DNA of 64,000 bases from Aliiroseovarius sp. M344 (GTDB taxonomy: Bacteria > Pseudomonadota > Alphaproteobacteria > Rhodobacterales > Rhodobacteraceae): the NCBI RefSeq assembly GCF_025140835.1, contig NZ_CP081153.1, positions 1,550,001 to 1,614,000 of the forward strand, in the 5' to 3' direction. The position numbers and the translations under genes are program-made. The notes below the pieces were generated by a model. It saw only the letters and a program-made list of their open reading frames with translations. It did no database searches and had not been told where the DNA came from. Of the stretch, positions 16,828 to 28,615 are shown piece after piece; position 1 is the stretch's first letter, and each line of letters begins with the position of its first letter.

Positions 16828-16857
16828 AAGGCGCTGGATGTCCGGCGCCTTTTTTGT
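16828..16857 (+). terminator. Rho-independent terminator of dksA
   Basis: AAGGCGC (16828-16834) pairs with GCGCCTT (16845-16851), followed by TTTTTG. It lies 71 bases after the dksA stop. Confidence 0.85.
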
Positions 16858-16916
16858 TTGTTCTGGAGGGCTGCCGGACATAGGTTTTGAGAAACGACCA
16901 CCAAAGGAGCCGCCCG

Positions 16917-18086
16917 ATGATCGCAGGTCAGGATTTTACCATCCTTGGGGCGGGAATAGGTGGGCTGACGGTGGCGGTGGCGCTGGCGCAGCGCGGCGCA
17001 AAAGTCACTGTTTTGGAACAGGCCCCTGCGATCACCGAAGTGGGGGCGGGGCTGCAGATCAGCCCAAATGGGGTGCGGGTTCTGGACGCGTTGGGGCTGG
17101 GCGAGCAAGCCCGCGCGCAGGCCATGCGCGGCAACGGCGTTTGGTTGCGCGATGGGATCTCGGGCCACGAGGTCATTGATTTCAGTTTCGACAAAGTGGC
17201 GCCCGATGCGACCTTCCTGTTGTTTCATCGCGCAGATCTGATTGACCTGTTGGCGACAGCGGCGCGCGCGGCGGGTGTTGAGATCCGGTGTGGGGTCGCG
17301 GTCGAAGCGGTGAGCAAAAGCCAGACAACGGCGAAGGTCAAAATCGCAGGCGAAGCCACCCAAGAGATGGGTTTTGTTATTGGTGCCGATGGCCTGCACT
17401 CTGTCATGAATGCCGCACTGAACGGTGCCCGCGCGCCCTTTTTCACTGGACAGGTCGCATGGCGGTCGACGGTGCCCGCAACCGGACGTGAGCCAGCCGA
17501 AGCGACGGTGTTCATGGGTCCCGGCCGGCACATGGTGACTTATCCTCTGCGGGGCGGCTCGTTGGTTAATCTGGTTGCGGTCGAAGAACGCGACGTTTGG
17601 GCAGATGAAGGATGGAACCACACCGACGATCCTGACAATCTGCGCCGGGCGTTTGCCGGTTTTTGTGATGACGCACAGGCGCTGCTTGAACGTGTGGATA
17701 CCGTCCATTTGTGGGGCTTGTTCCGACATCCGGTGGCGCTGAACTGGCATTATGGCCATTGCGCCTTGTTGGGGGACGCGGCGCACCCCACCTTGCCGTT
17801 CATGGCGCAAGGCGCCGTTATGGCGATCGAGGATGCGTGGGTTCTGGCTAGTTGTCTGGATCGTCGCGGGTTCGACAAAGGCCCTGCGCGCTATCAGCAA
17901 TTGCGTCGCGCGCGCTGTGAACGGATTGTGGCAACTGCAGGTAAGAATGCGCGCAATTACCATTATGCCAACCCACTTGCGCGCCGCTTAGGTCACGGGG
18001 CATTGCGGCTGGCCGGACGGCTGGTCCCCCAGCAGGTTTTCAATCGGTTTCGCTGGATTTATGACGAGGATGTTACCCGGCTTTAG
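16917..18086 (+). CDS. FAD-dependent monooxygenase (salicylate-hydroxylase-like)
   Basis: 389 residues from the ATG at 16917, preceded by AAAGGAGCCGCCCG; an upstream in-frame start at 16887 lies before the RBS. Class A flavin monooxygenase: the N-terminal Rossmann motif is ILGAGIGGLTVAVALAQRGA with the acid at the end of strand 2 (VLEQAP), the DG motif is VIGADGLHSVMN, and the second FAD motif is LLGDAAHPTLPFMAQGA. The family hydroxylates aromatic acids. No aromatic-degradation genes surround it, so the substrate is open. It converges on the PEP-mutase-like gene with 6 bases between the stops. Confidence 0.9.
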   Translation: MIAGQDFTILGAGIGGLTVAVALAQRGAKVTVLEQAPAITEVGAGLQISPNGVRVLDALGLGEQARAQAMRGNGVWLRDGISGHEVIDFSFDKVAPDATFLLFHRADLIDLLATAARAAGVEIRCGVAVEAVSKSQTTAKVKIAGEATQEMGFVIGADGLHSVMNAALNGARAPFFTGQVAWRSTVPATGREPAEATVFMGPGRHMVTYPLRGGSLVNLVAVEERDVWADEGWNHTDDPDNLRRAFAGFCDDAQALLERVDTVHLWGLFRHPVALNWHYGHCALLGDAAHPTLPFMAQGAVMAIEDAWVLASCLDRRGFDKGPARYQQLRRARCERIVATAGKNARNYHYANPLARRLGHGALRLAGRLVPQQVFNRFRWIYDEDVTRL

Positions 18087-18092
18087 TCCTGC

Positions 18093-18911
18093 TTAGGGCT
18101 TCAACAGGGCATCGACCTCACTGCCCGGCATTCCGGTGCCGAGCATGGAAAAATCTCCGTGCGCAAACATAGCCTGAGCTGCGTCATGAATCACCCGATG
18201 TGTCACCCGCGCCAGCGCTGATCCCAGAGAGATACGGGCCACGCCCGCCTGTGCCAGATCGGCGCGACTGACCTGTGACAATGGCCCTGCGGCCAGCGCG
18301 TTGACCGGTAAGGTTGTGGCGGCACAGACCCGCGCCTGATCGGCCAGCGTGCCGGGCAGGGGAATATAAACACAATCTGCCCCCGCAGCTTCGTAGCCTG
18401 CAATGCGCGCCAGCGCTTCTTCAAGATCGCATTCCCCGTTCATCACACCGTCTGCCCGCGCTACAAGGACAAAGTCGCCGGGCAAGGCGCGGGCGGCCGC
18501 CACCGCAGCCCTGATCCGTTCGACCGCATATTCGCGCTCATAAGGTGTCGCAGACGGCAAGGCCGTATCCTCGATCGATATCCCCGCAAGCCCTGCCTCG
18601 TATGACAGGCGCACGGTTTCGGCGCAGGTGTCAGGGTCATCACCAAAGCCGTTTTCAAAATCGCCGGACACCGGCACATTCACGGCAGCGACAAGATCTT
18701 GGGCATGCGCCAGCGCCTCGTCACGGGTGACATGTCCCATATCTGGACGCCCAAGGGTAAACGCATGGGCTGCAGACGACGTCCCGATGGCCTGCGCCCC
18801 AAGCCCTGCCAGCATTTTTGCGCTGCCGATATCCCAGGCATTGGCCAGAATGAACGGGTTGCCTTTCTGGTGTAGGGCGCGAAAAGCGGCTCCTTTGTTC
18901 TGGTCGGTCAT
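18093..18911 (-). CDS. Isocitrate lyase/PEP mutase family enzyme
   Basis: 272 residues from the ATG at 18911 (MTDQNKGAAF), preceded by AGAGGATGG; a 13-codon extension is possible. It has the (beta/alpha)8 barrel of the ICL/PEPM superfamily: the substrate loop IGTSSAAHAFTLGRPD, metal-binding acids in VSGDFENGFGDD, GISIEDTALPS, and VARADGVMNG. It lacks the isocitrate-lyase KKCGH signature, so it is more likely a methylisocitrate-lyase-like, oxaloacetate-hydrolase-like or phosphonate-type enzyme. No operon partners. Substrate unknown. Confidence 0.85.
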   Translation of the reverse strand: MTDQNKGAAFRALHQKGNPFILANAWDIGSAKMLAGLGAQAIGTSSAAHAFTLGRPDMGHVTRDEALAHAQDLVAAVNVPVSGDFENGFGDDPDTCAETVRLSYEAGLAGISIEDTALPSATPYEREYAVERIRAAVAAARALPGDFVLVARADGVMNGECDLEEALARIAGYEAAGADCVYIPLPGTLADQARVCAATTLPVNALAAGPLSQVSRADLAQAGVARISLGSALARVTHRVIHDAAQAMFAHGDFSMLGTGMPGSEVDALLKP

Positions 18912-19073
18912 GCGACGCCATCCTCTTTGTCGTTCTTGATGCTCCAGCAAGCTTTCCGCGCCGCGTGTGGTTTGTCAAACACAGCGCGGCTGCGCGGCGG
19001 TAACGTGTTTTTTCCGGCAAAGCGCAGAAATGTCCCCCCAAGCCCTTTCCAAATGGCACACTCCATGAGATAG

Positions 19074-20558
<1,485 letters not shown>

Positions 20559-20606
20559 ATTAATCATGGCATTGTGGTGCGTTCTTGAAGTCGATAGGTC
20601 CGGGAT

Positions 20607-21767
20607 ATGACACCCGGCGCCCGCGTTGCTGCTGCGATTGAGATTCTTGATACCTATCTGGCTGGAACCCCGGCAGAACAAGCGTTAACCGGTTGGGCGC
20701 GCGGCCACCGCTTTGCGGGCTCCAAAGACCGGGCCGCCATTCGGGATCATGTGTTCGATGCCCTCAGACGGCGCAGGTCCGCTGCCGCATTGGGTGGGGG
20801 GAACACCGGGCGCGCGATCATGATCGGGCTATTGCGTGGGCAGGGCATTGACCCTGATACGCTGTTGACGGGCGACGGACATGCACCAAGCATATTGACC
20901 GACGATGAACGCCAAGTCAGTGCAAAACCAACGCGGGCAGAGCGGCTTGATTGTCCGGACTGGCTGTTGCCACTTTTTGATCAAAGCCTTGGTGAAGATG
21001 CCGAGCGTGAACTGGAGGCGCTGCGTCATCGTGCGCCCGTTTTCCTGCGGGTCAATATCGCGCGGATAACTGTTGCAGACGCCCTGATCGCTTTGGCGGC
21101 CGAAGGGATCGTAACTCAACCGCACCCGCTGGCGTCCACCGCATTAGAGGTCATCGAAAATCCACGTAAAATCAATGGATCACAGGCCTATCTTCATGGA
21201 ATTGTCGAGCTTCAGGATGCGGCTTCACAGGCAGTGGTCGAAGCGTTGGAAATCGCGCCGGGTATGCGGGTGTTGGATTATTGTGCCGGTGGTGGAGGAA
21301 AGTCGCTGGCGATGGCGGCGTTGGGGGCCAAGGTCGTTGCCCATGACATCGCGCCTGCGCGCATGAAAGACCTTCCTGCCCGTGCCGAACGGGCTGGGTG
21401 TCATATCCAGATCGCACATCCCGACAGGTTGGCCGACTTTGGCCAGTTTGATCTGGTCTTTGCGGACGCGCCCTGTTCCGGCAGCGGATCTTGGAGACGC
21501 GCGCCGCAAGGAAAGTGGCTGTTAACACCAGAGCGGTTCGAAGAGCTTCTAGCGGTGCAAAAAGAGGTTTTGTCGCAATTGCCTGCTTTGTGCGCGCCAA
21601 ACGGTGCCATTTCCTATGCAACCTGTTCTGTTTTGAAGTCCGAAAATCGTGCTCAAGTTGATGAATTCTTGGCGAAAAATCCTGAGTTTAGCTGTGGCAA
21701 TGAACACAGTTTCTCGACCCTTGATGGGGGGGATGGCTTCTATCTTGCGCGACTAAAAAGAATGTAA
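20607..21767 (+). CDS. RsmB/NOP family 16S rRNA (cytosine-C5) methyltransferase
   Basis: 386 residues. The N-terminal NusB-like region is ILDTYLAGTPAEQALTGWAR. The methyltransferase domain begins near VLDYCAGGGGKSLAMAAL (SAM motif I). The two cysteines of m5C RNA methyltransferases are in FADAPCSGSGSWRR (motif IV) and SYATCSVLKSENRAQV (motif VI; catalytic Cys). It ends with GDGFYLARL. It resembles RsmB (C967), but the exact base cannot be proved from sequence. It lies upstream of cckA with a 104-base gap holding a CtrA box. Confidence 0.9.
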   Translation: MTPGARVAAAIEILDTYLAGTPAEQALTGWARGHRFAGSKDRAAIRDHVFDALRRRRSAAALGGGNTGRAIMIGLLRGQGIDPDTLLTGDGHAPSILTDDERQVSAKPTRAERLDCPDWLLPLFDQSLGEDAERELEALRHRAPVFLRVNIARITVADALIALAAEGIVTQPHPLASTALEVIENPRKINGSQAYLHGIVELQDAASQAVVEALEIAPGMRVLDYCAGGGGKSLAMAALGAKVVAHDIAPARMKDLPARAERAGCHIQIAHPDRLADFGQFDLVFADAPCSGSGSWRRAPQGKWLLTPERFEELLAVQKEVLSQLPALCAPNGAISYATCSVLKSENRAQVDEFLAKNPEFSCGNEHSFSTLDGGDGFYLARLKRM

Positions 21768-21808
21768 GGCTTGGCAAAAACAATCTAAGGTTGTTAACCT
21801 TGACCCCA

Positions 21809-21824
21809 TTAATCGGCGCTTAAC
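21809..21824 (+). promoter_or_regulatory. CtrA-binding box upstream of cckA
   Basis: TTAA-TCGGCGC-TTAAC matches exactly the alphaproteobacterial CtrA consensus TTAA-N7-TTAAC and ends 47 bases before the cckA start codon. A second symmetric element, AAGGTT-GTT-AACCTT (21787-21801), lies just before it. CckA is the kinase that heads the CckA-ChpT-CtrA relay, so this suggests direct feedback by CtrA on cckA. Confidence 0.7.
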
Positions 21825-21871
21825 CCTCAGGTTGCAATAACAGGGGGCCGATTCTTTATAAGGGGATCCCT

Positions 21872-24472
21872 GTGTCGCAAGCTGAAATGTTGCCCAACCC
21901 ATTAACCGAAATTGCTGTGCGAATGTCGCGGCGGGTCGGGTACCTGCTGGCTCTGGCCGCGCTTTTTGTCGGCTCGGCATGGTTTGTTGGATTTCCTGTG
22001 CCGGGGCTGATCCTTTTGCTGATCGGTCTGACATTCCTGTGCCTTGCGCTGACGGTGTGCGCCATTACCGCGTTGCACCAACGTCAGCAGAAAGCATTGT
22101 TTCAAACAGTTCGGCGGTTTGTGGACAAGGATGCGGCGGCCTCTTTTGCGACCGATGCGGACGGGATGATCCGGTATCAGAACGCTGCTGCCATTTCGGA
22201 TTTTGGCGAGCAGGTGGGCGGGACGCTGGCCGGCGCGGTCAAAGACATGTTTGCAGCCCCCGCCTCGGTGCTCTTTCGGTTGCAAAACAAAGCCATGGCA
22301 AAAGGGGCTGCGCGCGAAGATGTTGTTTTGCGGCGTGGGCACGTCCGGTTGTCGGTTCACGCGGTCGGCGACGGCGGGTTTCTTTGGCGACTGGAAGATT
22401 TCGGTGAACGCGGACAGGGTGGTCGCACCGGGGAACATATCAGCCTTCCCATGATGACCGTGTCGAAATCCGGCACCATCCTGTTCATGAATGAATCCGC
22501 ACGACGCCTTCTGGGTGGGCGCGAGACCACGTTGGACCGCGTCTTTACAGAGCTGCCGGTGCAGGCGGGCGCTGTGGTGCAAGTCTCAGCCAAAGACGGA
22601 CCCGTGCCGGCATTTATCTGCGATCTGGAAATCAGTGCAGGACGACGTGAGATTTACCTCCTGCCGCCACCCTCAGGCCCGGTTATCACCAGCGAGGAAT
22701 GGGCTTTCATTGATCGGCTTCCGGTGCCACTGATCAAATTGGACACGACAGGCGCCATTTCCATGGCCAACCGGCGCGCAAGGGCTCTGTTGGGCGATGA
22801 AAAAGCGATTGGCTCCCAATTGGCAGATCAGGTTGAGGGGTTGGGCCGCCCTGTTTCTGAATGGCTGCGCGAGGCGCATGCGGGCCGGCATCTGGGTCGC
22901 GCTGAGGTCGTGCGCGCGGTCAAGCCGGAAGAGGACGTGTTTTTACAGATATCACTGGGTCAGGTGGCTGATGAAACGGGACAGGCGCTGGTGGCTGTTT
23001 TGCAGGACGCGACCGAGTTGAAAACGCTCGAAGCCCAATTCGTGCAAAGCCAAAAAATGGAAGCGATTGGCCAGTTAGCGGGCGGTGTTGCGCATGATTT
23101 CAATAACTTACTGACTGCGATATCCGGCCATTGTGATCTGTTATTGCTGGGGCGCGACGAAAAAGACCCCGAATATTCTGACTTATCTCAGATTCACCAG
23201 AATTCAAACCGGGCTGCTGCCCTTGTGCGCCAGTTGCTGGCGTTCTCGCGCAAACAAACCCTCTGTCCAGAGAAACTGGTGCTGACAGACTCCCTTTCTG
23301 ACCTGACGCACCTTCTGAACCGGCTGGTGGGAGAGAAGGTTTCGTTGGATCTGGATCATGATCGCGACCTGATGCCTATCCGCGCGGATCGCCGTCAACT
23401 GGATCAGGTCATCATGAACCTTGTGGTCAACGCGCGCGATGCGATGCAGGAGGGCGGCTTGATCCGGGTTGAGACGCGAAATGTTAGTGTTGAACAGGCC
23501 CTGCATCGCGACCGCGCGACCGTGCCCGCCGGGGAATATGTTGCGATCCGGGTCATCGATCAGGGTACAGGCATTCCCGCCGACAAGATTGCCAAGATTT
23601 TTGAACCATTTTTCACAACCAAAGGCGCGGGAAAAGGCACCGGGCTTGGGTTGTCGATGGCGTATGGCATCGTCAAGCAAATGGGGGGATTCATTTTTGT
23701 AGATTCAATCCCCGGCACTGGATCAACCTTCACCTTGTATTTCCCAGCGTGTCAGGATGGCGATGCCGCTTCGTCTGAAATAAACGGCGTTGACGGGTCT
23801 TTGGCCGGTGCCCTTTGTGACAAAGGAGGAGTCGCTCCGGAACTGATGGCTGAGACCGGGCAGGCAATATCCCCCGCCAGCAGTCAGACCAACGGCCAGA
23901 TTGCGGATCAAATACAGGCGACCCTGAACAGTTTGAAAGCGGACGACCAATTGGTGTTGAACGGCACATCAGTGGCCGTAACCGGATCCTCCGCATCACC
24001 ACGGAATGGTGGTGGCAAAGAACCGCAAACCATCAAAAACAATTTGGCGAGTCATGTCACACCCTTAGAAGAGCTGCCGAAGCCGACACATGATCCCGAT
24101 GACAATGATGACGGAATAGTCTTGCTGGTCGAAGATGAGGCCCCTGTTCGCGCGTTTGCGTCACGCGCCCTGAGGATGCGTGGCTTTACTGTGTTAGAGG
24201 CCGAGAACGCAGAGGAGGCCTTGAAAACATTGGAGGATACGTCGCTGTCCGTCGATGTGTTCGTAACCGACGTTATCATGCCGGGAATGGACGGCCCAAC
24301 CTGGGTGGCCAAAGCTCTGGAGGACCGGCCCGGCGTCAAGGTTGTGTTCGTGTCTGGATATGCCGAGGATTCGGTTTCGGAACACCAAGCCCGCATTCCC
24401 AATTCGGTGTTCTTACCCAAGCCGTTTTCATTGACTGACCTGACGGCGACGGTGCAACGACAATTGCATTGA
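21872..24472 (+). CDS. cckA: CckA hybrid histidine kinase (CtrA phosphorelay)
   Basis: 866 residues from GTG, with AAGGGG upstream. Two membrane helices lie near residues 25-65 (YLLALAALFVGSAWFV; GLILLLIGLTFLCLAL). PAS-like domains fill about 80-385, including ATDADGMIRYQNAAAI and IKLDTTGAISMANRRARAL. The HisKA box is QLAGGVAHDFNNLLTAISGH with the phospho-His near residue 407; the ATPase domain has NLVVNARDAM and GLGLSMAYGIVKQMGG. A low-complexity linker (about 630-745) leads to a C-terminal receiver with DVFVTDVIMPGMDGP (Asp near 800). In this order CckA passes phosphate through ChpT to CtrA, controlling motility, gene-transfer-agent and cell-division functions. ChpT and CtrA are not in the window. 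Confidence 0.93.
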   Translation: MSQAEMLPNPLTEIAVRMSRRVGYLLALAALFVGSAWFVGFPVPGLILLLIGLTFLCLALTVCAITALHQRQQKALFQTVRRFVDKDAAASFATDADGMIRYQNAAAISDFGEQVGGTLAGAVKDMFAAPASVLFRLQNKAMAKGAAREDVVLRRGHVRLSVHAVGDGGFLWRLEDFGERGQGGRTGEHISLPMMTVSKSGTILFMNESARRLLGGRETTLDRVFTELPVQAGAVVQVSAKDGPVPAFICDLEISAGRREIYLLPPPSGPVITSEEWAFIDRLPVPLIKLDTTGAISMANRRARALLGDEKAIGSQLADQVEGLGRPVSEWLREAHAGRHLGRAEVVRAVKPEEDVFLQISLGQVADETGQALVAVLQDATELKTLEAQFVQSQKMEAIGQLAGGVAHDFNNLLTAISGHCDLLLLGRDEKDPEYSDLSQIHQNSNRAAALVRQLLAFSRKQTLCPEKLVLTDSLSDLTHLLNRLVGEKVSLDLDHDRDLMPIRADRRQLDQVIMNLVVNARDAMQEGGLIRVETRNVSVEQALHRDRATVPAGEYVAIRVIDQGTGIPADKIAKIFEPFFTTKGAGKGTGLGLSMAYGIVKQMGGFIFVDSIPGTGSTFTLYFPACQDGDAASSEINGVDGSLAGALCDKGGVAPELMAETGQAISPASSQTNGQIADQIQATLNSLKADDQLVLNGTSVAVTGSSASPRNGGGKEPQTIKNNLASHVTPLEELPKPTHDPDDNDDGIVLLVEDEAPVRAFASRALRMRGFTVLEAENAEEALKTLEDTSLSVDVFVTDVIMPGMDGPTWVAKALEDRPGVKVVFVSGYAEDSVSEHQARIPNSVFLPKPFSLTDLTATVQRQLH

Positions 24473-24574
24473 TCACGCGTAATAGCCCATGTTTTCAAAG
24501 CGGCAGCACCAGAAAAAGGAGCCGTTAACAATTCAGTTACCATTCTTCCGCAATATGGTTTTTGAAAACATGAC

Positions 24575-24603
24575 TTGAAATGTTCCTATTTTGTGCTCAT
24601 AAC
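24575..24603 (+). promoter_or_regulatory. Probable recA promoter
   Basis: TTGAAA (24575-24580), a 17-base spacer, then CATAAC (24598-24603). The LexA box starts 9 bases after the -10, the right place to block initiation. A degenerate LexA-like GTTC-N7-GTGC lies within the spacer (24582-24596). Confidence 0.55.
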
Positions 24604-24611
24604 GGTTTTGA

Positions 24612-24626
24612 GAACAAGAGCAGAAC
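24612..24626 (+). promoter_or_regulatory. LexA (SOS) box of recA
   Basis: GAAC-AAGAGCA-GAAC is the direct-repeat GAAC-N7-GAAC (GTTC-N7-GTTC) operator typical of alphaproteobacterial LexA. It lies 51 bases before the recA ATG. SOS induction of recA is therefore expected. Confidence 0.85.
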
Positions 24627-24677
24627 ATGAGCATGATTGCCGCCCGTTCGCGGGTGTGAAATAAGGGATCATAAGAA

Positions 24678-25766
24678 ATGGCAACGGCGGATATCTTCGA
24701 CATGAAACGTGACGGTGACAAACAAAAGGCGCTCGACAGCGCATTGGCGCAAATCGAACGACAGTTTGGTAAAGGGTCGATCATGAAACTCGGAGCCGAC
24801 AATCCGGTTGCCGAGATTGCCTCGACCTCGACCGGGTCACTGGGTCTGGACATCGCCCTTGGGATTGGCGGCCTGCCGAAGGGTCGTATTGTAGAGATTT
24901 ATGGACCCGAAAGCTCAGGTAAGACGACTTTGACACTGCATTGCGTTGCGGAAGAACAAAAGAAGGGCGGCGTGTGCGCGTTTGTTGACGCCGAACACGC
25001 GCTGGATCCGCAATATGCAAAGAAACTTGGCGTTGATCTGGATGAACTTTTGATAAGCCAACCAGATACTGGTGAACAAGCGTTGGAGATCGTGGACACA
25101 TTGGTGCGTTCGGGCGCGGTTAATATGGTCGTGGTCGACTCGGTCGCGGCACTGACCCCGCGGTCGGAGCTAGAAGGCGACATGGGCGATAGCAGCGTTG
25201 GCGTCCAAGCCCGCTTGATGAGCCAAGCCATGCGAAAACTGACCGGATCAATCTCCCGTTCAAAATGTACCGTGGTCTTCATCAACCAGATCCGCATGAA
25301 AATCGGCGTCATGTTTGGCAGCCCGGAAACCACGTCGGGCGGCAATGCGCTCAAATTCTACAGCTCGGTGCGTCTGGATATCCGCCGTATTGGTGCGATC
25401 AAGGACCGCGACGAGGTGGTTGGCAATGCCACGCGCGTGAAGGTCGTAAAGAACAAGGTCGCCCCACCGTTCAAACAGGTTGAGTTTGACATCATGTATG
25501 GCGAAGGAATTTCGAAAATGGGCGAGCTTCTCGATCTGGGCGTTAAGGCTGGTGTGGTCGAGAAATCGGGCGCCTGGTTCAGCTATGGTGACGAACGTAT
25601 CGGGCAAGGGCGTGAGAACGCAAAAACCTATCTGCGTGAAAACAACCGCACCGCGCTTGAGATCGAAGACAAGATCCGTGCCGCCCACGGATTGGATTTC
25701 GACATGCCAGAGAGTGAAAAGGTTGTGGATAAAGATGTCGATGATGACGGGTTGCTCGAGGCCTGA
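24678..25766 (+). CDS. recA: RecA recombinase
   Basis: 362 residues. Recombinase core: Walker [11 protein letters not shown], the catalytic glutamate in [20 protein letters not shown], Walker [12 protein letters not shown], loop L1 [19 protein letters not shown] and loop L2 [14 protein letters not shown]. The acidic C-terminal tail ends [15 protein letters not shown]. It handles strand exchange and LexA cleavage. Controlled by the LexA box at 24612 and ended by the terminator at 25788. Confidence 0.98.
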   Translation: MATADIFDMKRDGDKQKALDSALAQIERQFGKGSIMKLGADNPVAEIASTSTGSLGLDIALGIGGLPKGRIVEIYGPESSGKTTLTLHCVAEEQKKGGVCAFVDAEHALDPQYAKKLGVDLDELLISQPDTGEQALEIVDTLVRSGAVNMVVVDSVAALTPRSELEGDMGDSSVGVQARLMSQAMRKLTGSISRSKCTVVFINQIRMKIGVMFGSPETTSGGNALKFYSSVRLDIRRIGAIKDRDEVVGNATRVKVVKNKVAPPFKQVEFDIMYGEGISKMGELLDLGVKAGVVEKSGAWFSYGDERIGQGRENAKTYLRENNRTALEIEDKIRAAHGLDFDMPESEKVVDKDVDDDGLLEA

Positions 25767-25787
25767 TCCCATCCACACAACACGACG

Positions 25788-25817
25788 AAGGCCGGGCATT
25801 CCCCGGCCTTTTCTTTT
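25788..25817 (+). terminator. Rho-independent terminator of recA
   Basis: AAGGCCGGG (25788-25796) pairs with CCCGGCCTT (25802-25810), followed by TTCTTTTT; 21 bases after the stop. Confidence 0.9.
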
Positions 25818-25892
25818 TGCGTGAGCAGCCTGTGGACAGGGCGCGCTGGCAAAGGTAAACGGATGTGAACGCCCTTTCAGAGACTAGATAAC

Positions 25893-28538
25893 ATGGCCAG
25901 CCTAAACGATATTCGATCCACCTTCCTGCAGTATTTCAAGGATAACGGGCACACGGTCGTGGACAGCTCGCCACTGGTGCCGCGCAACGATCCGACATTG
26001 ATGTTTGTCAATTCCGGCATGGTGCAGTTCAAAAACCTGTTCACCGGGATCGAGACGCGTGATTATACCCGTGCCACCACGGCGCAGAAATGTGTCCGGG
26101 CAGGTGGCAAGCATAACGATCTGGACAATGTGGGCTATACGGCCCGCCACCATACGTTTTTCGAAATGCTTGGGAATTTCAGTTTCGGCGATTATTTCAA
26201 AGACGACGCGATCCCGTTTGCCTGGAACCTGATCACTAAGGAATTCGGCGTTGATCCAAAGCGCCTGCTGACCACGATCTATCACACCGATGACGAGGCA
26301 TTTGAGATCTGGAAAAAGGTTGGCGTGCCCGAAGACCGGATCATCCGCATCGATACGGCGGACAATTTCTGGCAAATGGGGCCAACCGGCCCCTGCGGGC
26401 CGTGTACGGAGATTTTCTACGACCACGGCGACCATATCTGGGGCGGTCCTCCGGGGTCGGCTGAGGAGGATGGAGACCGGTTCATCGAGATTTGGAATGT
26501 GGTGTTCATGCAGAACGAGCAGTTCGATGACGGCTCGATGAAGGCGCTGGACATGCAGTCGATTGACACCGGCATGGGGCTGGAGCGCATCGGTGCGTTG
26601 CTGCAGGGAAGCCACGACAATTATGACACCGACCTGTTCAAAGCGCTGATTGAAGCATCGGCCCATGCGACCAATGTCGACCCTTATGGCGATCAAAACG
26701 TGCATCACCGCGTGATCGCGGACCATTTGCGTTCGACCTCTTTCCTGATGGCGGATGGTGTGATGCCGTCCAATGAGGGACGTGGCTATGTGCTGCGCCG
26801 GATCATGCGCCGCGCGATGCGCCATGCCCACCTATTGGGCGCGCAAGACCCGGTCATGCACCGCTTGGTGCCCGAGCTTGTCGCCCAGATGGGGCAGGCT
26901 TATCCCGAATTGGGCCGCGCACAATCGATGATTGAAGAGACACTGCTGAACGAAGAAACCCGCTTCAAGAAAACGCTCGACCGTGGCCTGAAGCTGTTGG
27001 ATGACGAACTGTCGGAACTGCCTGAAGGCACCGAACTGCCCGGTGAAACCGCGTTCAAACTCTATGATACCTATGGGTTCCCGCTGGATCTGACACAGGA
27101 TGCGCTGCGCGAAAAAGGGCGCGGCGTGGACACCGCCGGGTTCGACACGGCGATGGAAGAGCAAAAGACCCGCGCGCGCGCCGCCTGGTCAGGATCGGGT
27201 GAGGCGGCGGATGCCACCATCTGGTTTGATCTCGCAGAACAGCACGGCGTCACCGAATTTCTTGGCTATGACACGGAACATGCCGAAGGGCAGGTTTTGG
27301 CGATCGTTGCGGGCGGGGCCTTGGCAGACAGTGCCAAAGCGGGAGAAGAGGTTCAGATCGTTGTGAACCAGACACCTTTCTATGCCGAGGCTGGCGGGCA
27401 GGTGGGCGACACTGGACTGATCCGGACCGATACCGGCTCCGCGCACATCACCGAGACCAAAAAGGTTGCAGATGTGTTTATTCACTTCGCAACTGTCGAC
27501 GAGGGCAAGATTGCCAAGGGGCAGGGTGCTGAACTGGCCGTTGATCACCTGCGCCGCACTGCCATCCGTGCCAACCATTCGGCGACGCATTTGCTGCATG
27601 AAGCGCTGCGCAACGAGCTGGGCGACCACGTCGCGCAGCGCGGGTCCCTGAACGCGCCCGACCGTTTGCGGTTCGATTTCAGCCATAACAAAGCCGTGTC
27701 GCCGCAAGAGCTTGGCAATATCGCCCGCGAGGTGAACACATATGTCCGGCAGAACACGACGGTCGAGACCCGGATCATGACGCCTGATGATGCGCGCGAC
27801 ATGGGTGCTCAGGCGCTGTTTGGCGAAAAGTATGGCGACGAAGTGCGTGTCGTTTCCATGGGTCATGCGGCGACAGGAAAAGGGACGGATGGGGCGACCT
27901 ACTCGATCGAACTTTGTGGTGGCACGCATGTGAAGCAAACCGGCGATATCGGCGTGTGTGTCATCCTGTCCGAAGGGGCCAGCTCGGCAGGTGTGCGCCG
28001 CATTGAGGCGCTGACGGGTAAGGCTGCAGTTGCACATATCGAAGACGAAGCCGCGCGCGCGACCCAGTTGCAGGGCATGTTGAAGGCCAAGCCGGAAGAG
28101 GTCGTCGACCGGGTGAAATCGATGCTGGACGAACGCAAGGTCTTGAACAACGAGATTTCAAACCTCAAACGCGAGCTTGCCAAAGCGGCGGGCACCGGGG
28201 CCGAAGCTAAAGAGATCAATGGAATGAAGTTCCTTGCGATGACCATTTCTGGCGTGGCAGGCAAAGACTTGCAGACGCTTGTGAATGAACAGAAAGACAG
28301 CCTTGGATCTGGTGCGGTTCTTATCATCTCGGACAATGACGGCAAGGTGGCCGTTGCCGCTGGTGTTTCGGCAGATTTGACTGCCCGTATTTCTGCGGTT
28401 GACCTTGTAAAGGCCGCGGTTCCCGAACTGGGTGGCAAGGGTGGCGGCGGTCGTCCTGAACTGGCGCAGGGCGGGGGGCAGGATTTTTCCGGCGCCGAAG
28501 CCGCGATCGCAGCTGCCGAAGCGACCATCGCAAACTGA
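25893..28538 (+). CDS. alaS: Alanyl-tRNA synthetase
   Basis: 881 residues, full length for bacterial AlaRS. The catalytic domain starts [20 protein letters not shown], with motif 2 at [12 protein letters not shown] and the class II loop near [18 protein letters not shown]. The editing domain has the zinc ligands HSATH and CGGTH. The C-Ala domain begins near [11 protein letters not shown] and includes the glycine-rich [16 protein letters not shown]. It charges tRNA-Ala and removes mischarged Ser and Gly. It is a single gene between two terminators. Confidence 0.98.
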   Translation: MASLNDIRSTFLQYFKDNGHTVVDSSPLVPRNDPTLMFVNSGMVQFKNLFTGIETRDYTRATTAQKCVRAGGKHNDLDNVGYTARHHTFFEMLGNFSFGDYFKDDAIPFAWNLITKEFGVDPKRLLTTIYHTDDEAFEIWKKVGVPEDRIIRIDTADNFWQMGPTGPCGPCTEIFYDHGDHIWGGPPGSAEEDGDRFIEIWNVVFMQNEQFDDGSMKALDMQSIDTGMGLERIGALLQGSHDNYDTDLFKALIEASAHATNVDPYGDQNVHHRVIADHLRSTSFLMADGVMPSNEGRGYVLRRIMRRAMRHAHLLGAQDPVMHRLVPELVAQMGQAYPELGRAQSMIEETLLNEETRFKKTLDRGLKLLDDELSELPEGTELPGETAFKLYDTYGFPLDLTQDALREKGRGVDTAGFDTAMEEQKTRARAAWSGSGEAADATIWFDLAEQHGVTEFLGYDTEHAEGQVLAIVAGGALADSAKAGEEVQIVVNQTPFYAEAGGQVGDTGLIRTDTGSAHITETKKVADVFIHFATVDEGKIAKGQGAELAVDHLRRTAIRANHSATHLLHEALRNELGDHVAQRGSLNAPDRLRFDFSHNKAVSPQELGNIAREVNTYVRQNTTVETRIMTPDDARDMGAQALFGEKYGDEVRVVSMGHAATGKGTDGATYSIELCGGTHVKQTGDIGVCVILSEGASSAGVRRIEALTGKAAVAHIEDEAARATQLQGMLKAKPEEVVDRVKSMLDERKVLNNEISNLKRELAKAAGTGAEAKEINGMKFLAMTISGVAGKDLQTLVNEQKDSLGSGAVLIISDNDGKVAVAAGVSADLTARISAVDLVKAAVPELGGKGGGGRPELAQGGGQDFSGAEAAIAAAEATIAN

Positions 28539-28559
28539 CAGCCGCCATTGCAAATCTTG

Positions 28560-28598
28560 AAAGGCCGCGTATCGTCTGCTGACTAACGCGGCCTTTTT
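28560..28598 (+). terminator. Terminator of alaS
   Basis: AAAGGCCGCG (28560-28569) pairs with CGCGGCCTTT (28587-28596), running into TTTTT. Its 3' edge is 18 bases before the DUF1330 start. Confidence 0.88.
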
Positions 28599-28615
28599 CA
28601 TTCAGGAGATACACC

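Noticed and set aside
16704..17963. 419-codon open frame on the minus strand
   Set aside because: It lies antisense to the FAD monooxygenase, whose motifs are clear; the translated frame is rich in Arg, His, Pro and Gln with no domain, typical of a shadow in GC-rich DNA.
24523..24545. TTAAC / GTTAC pair before recA as a CtrA box
   Set aside because: The spacing is eight bases, not seven, and the second half lacks TTAA.
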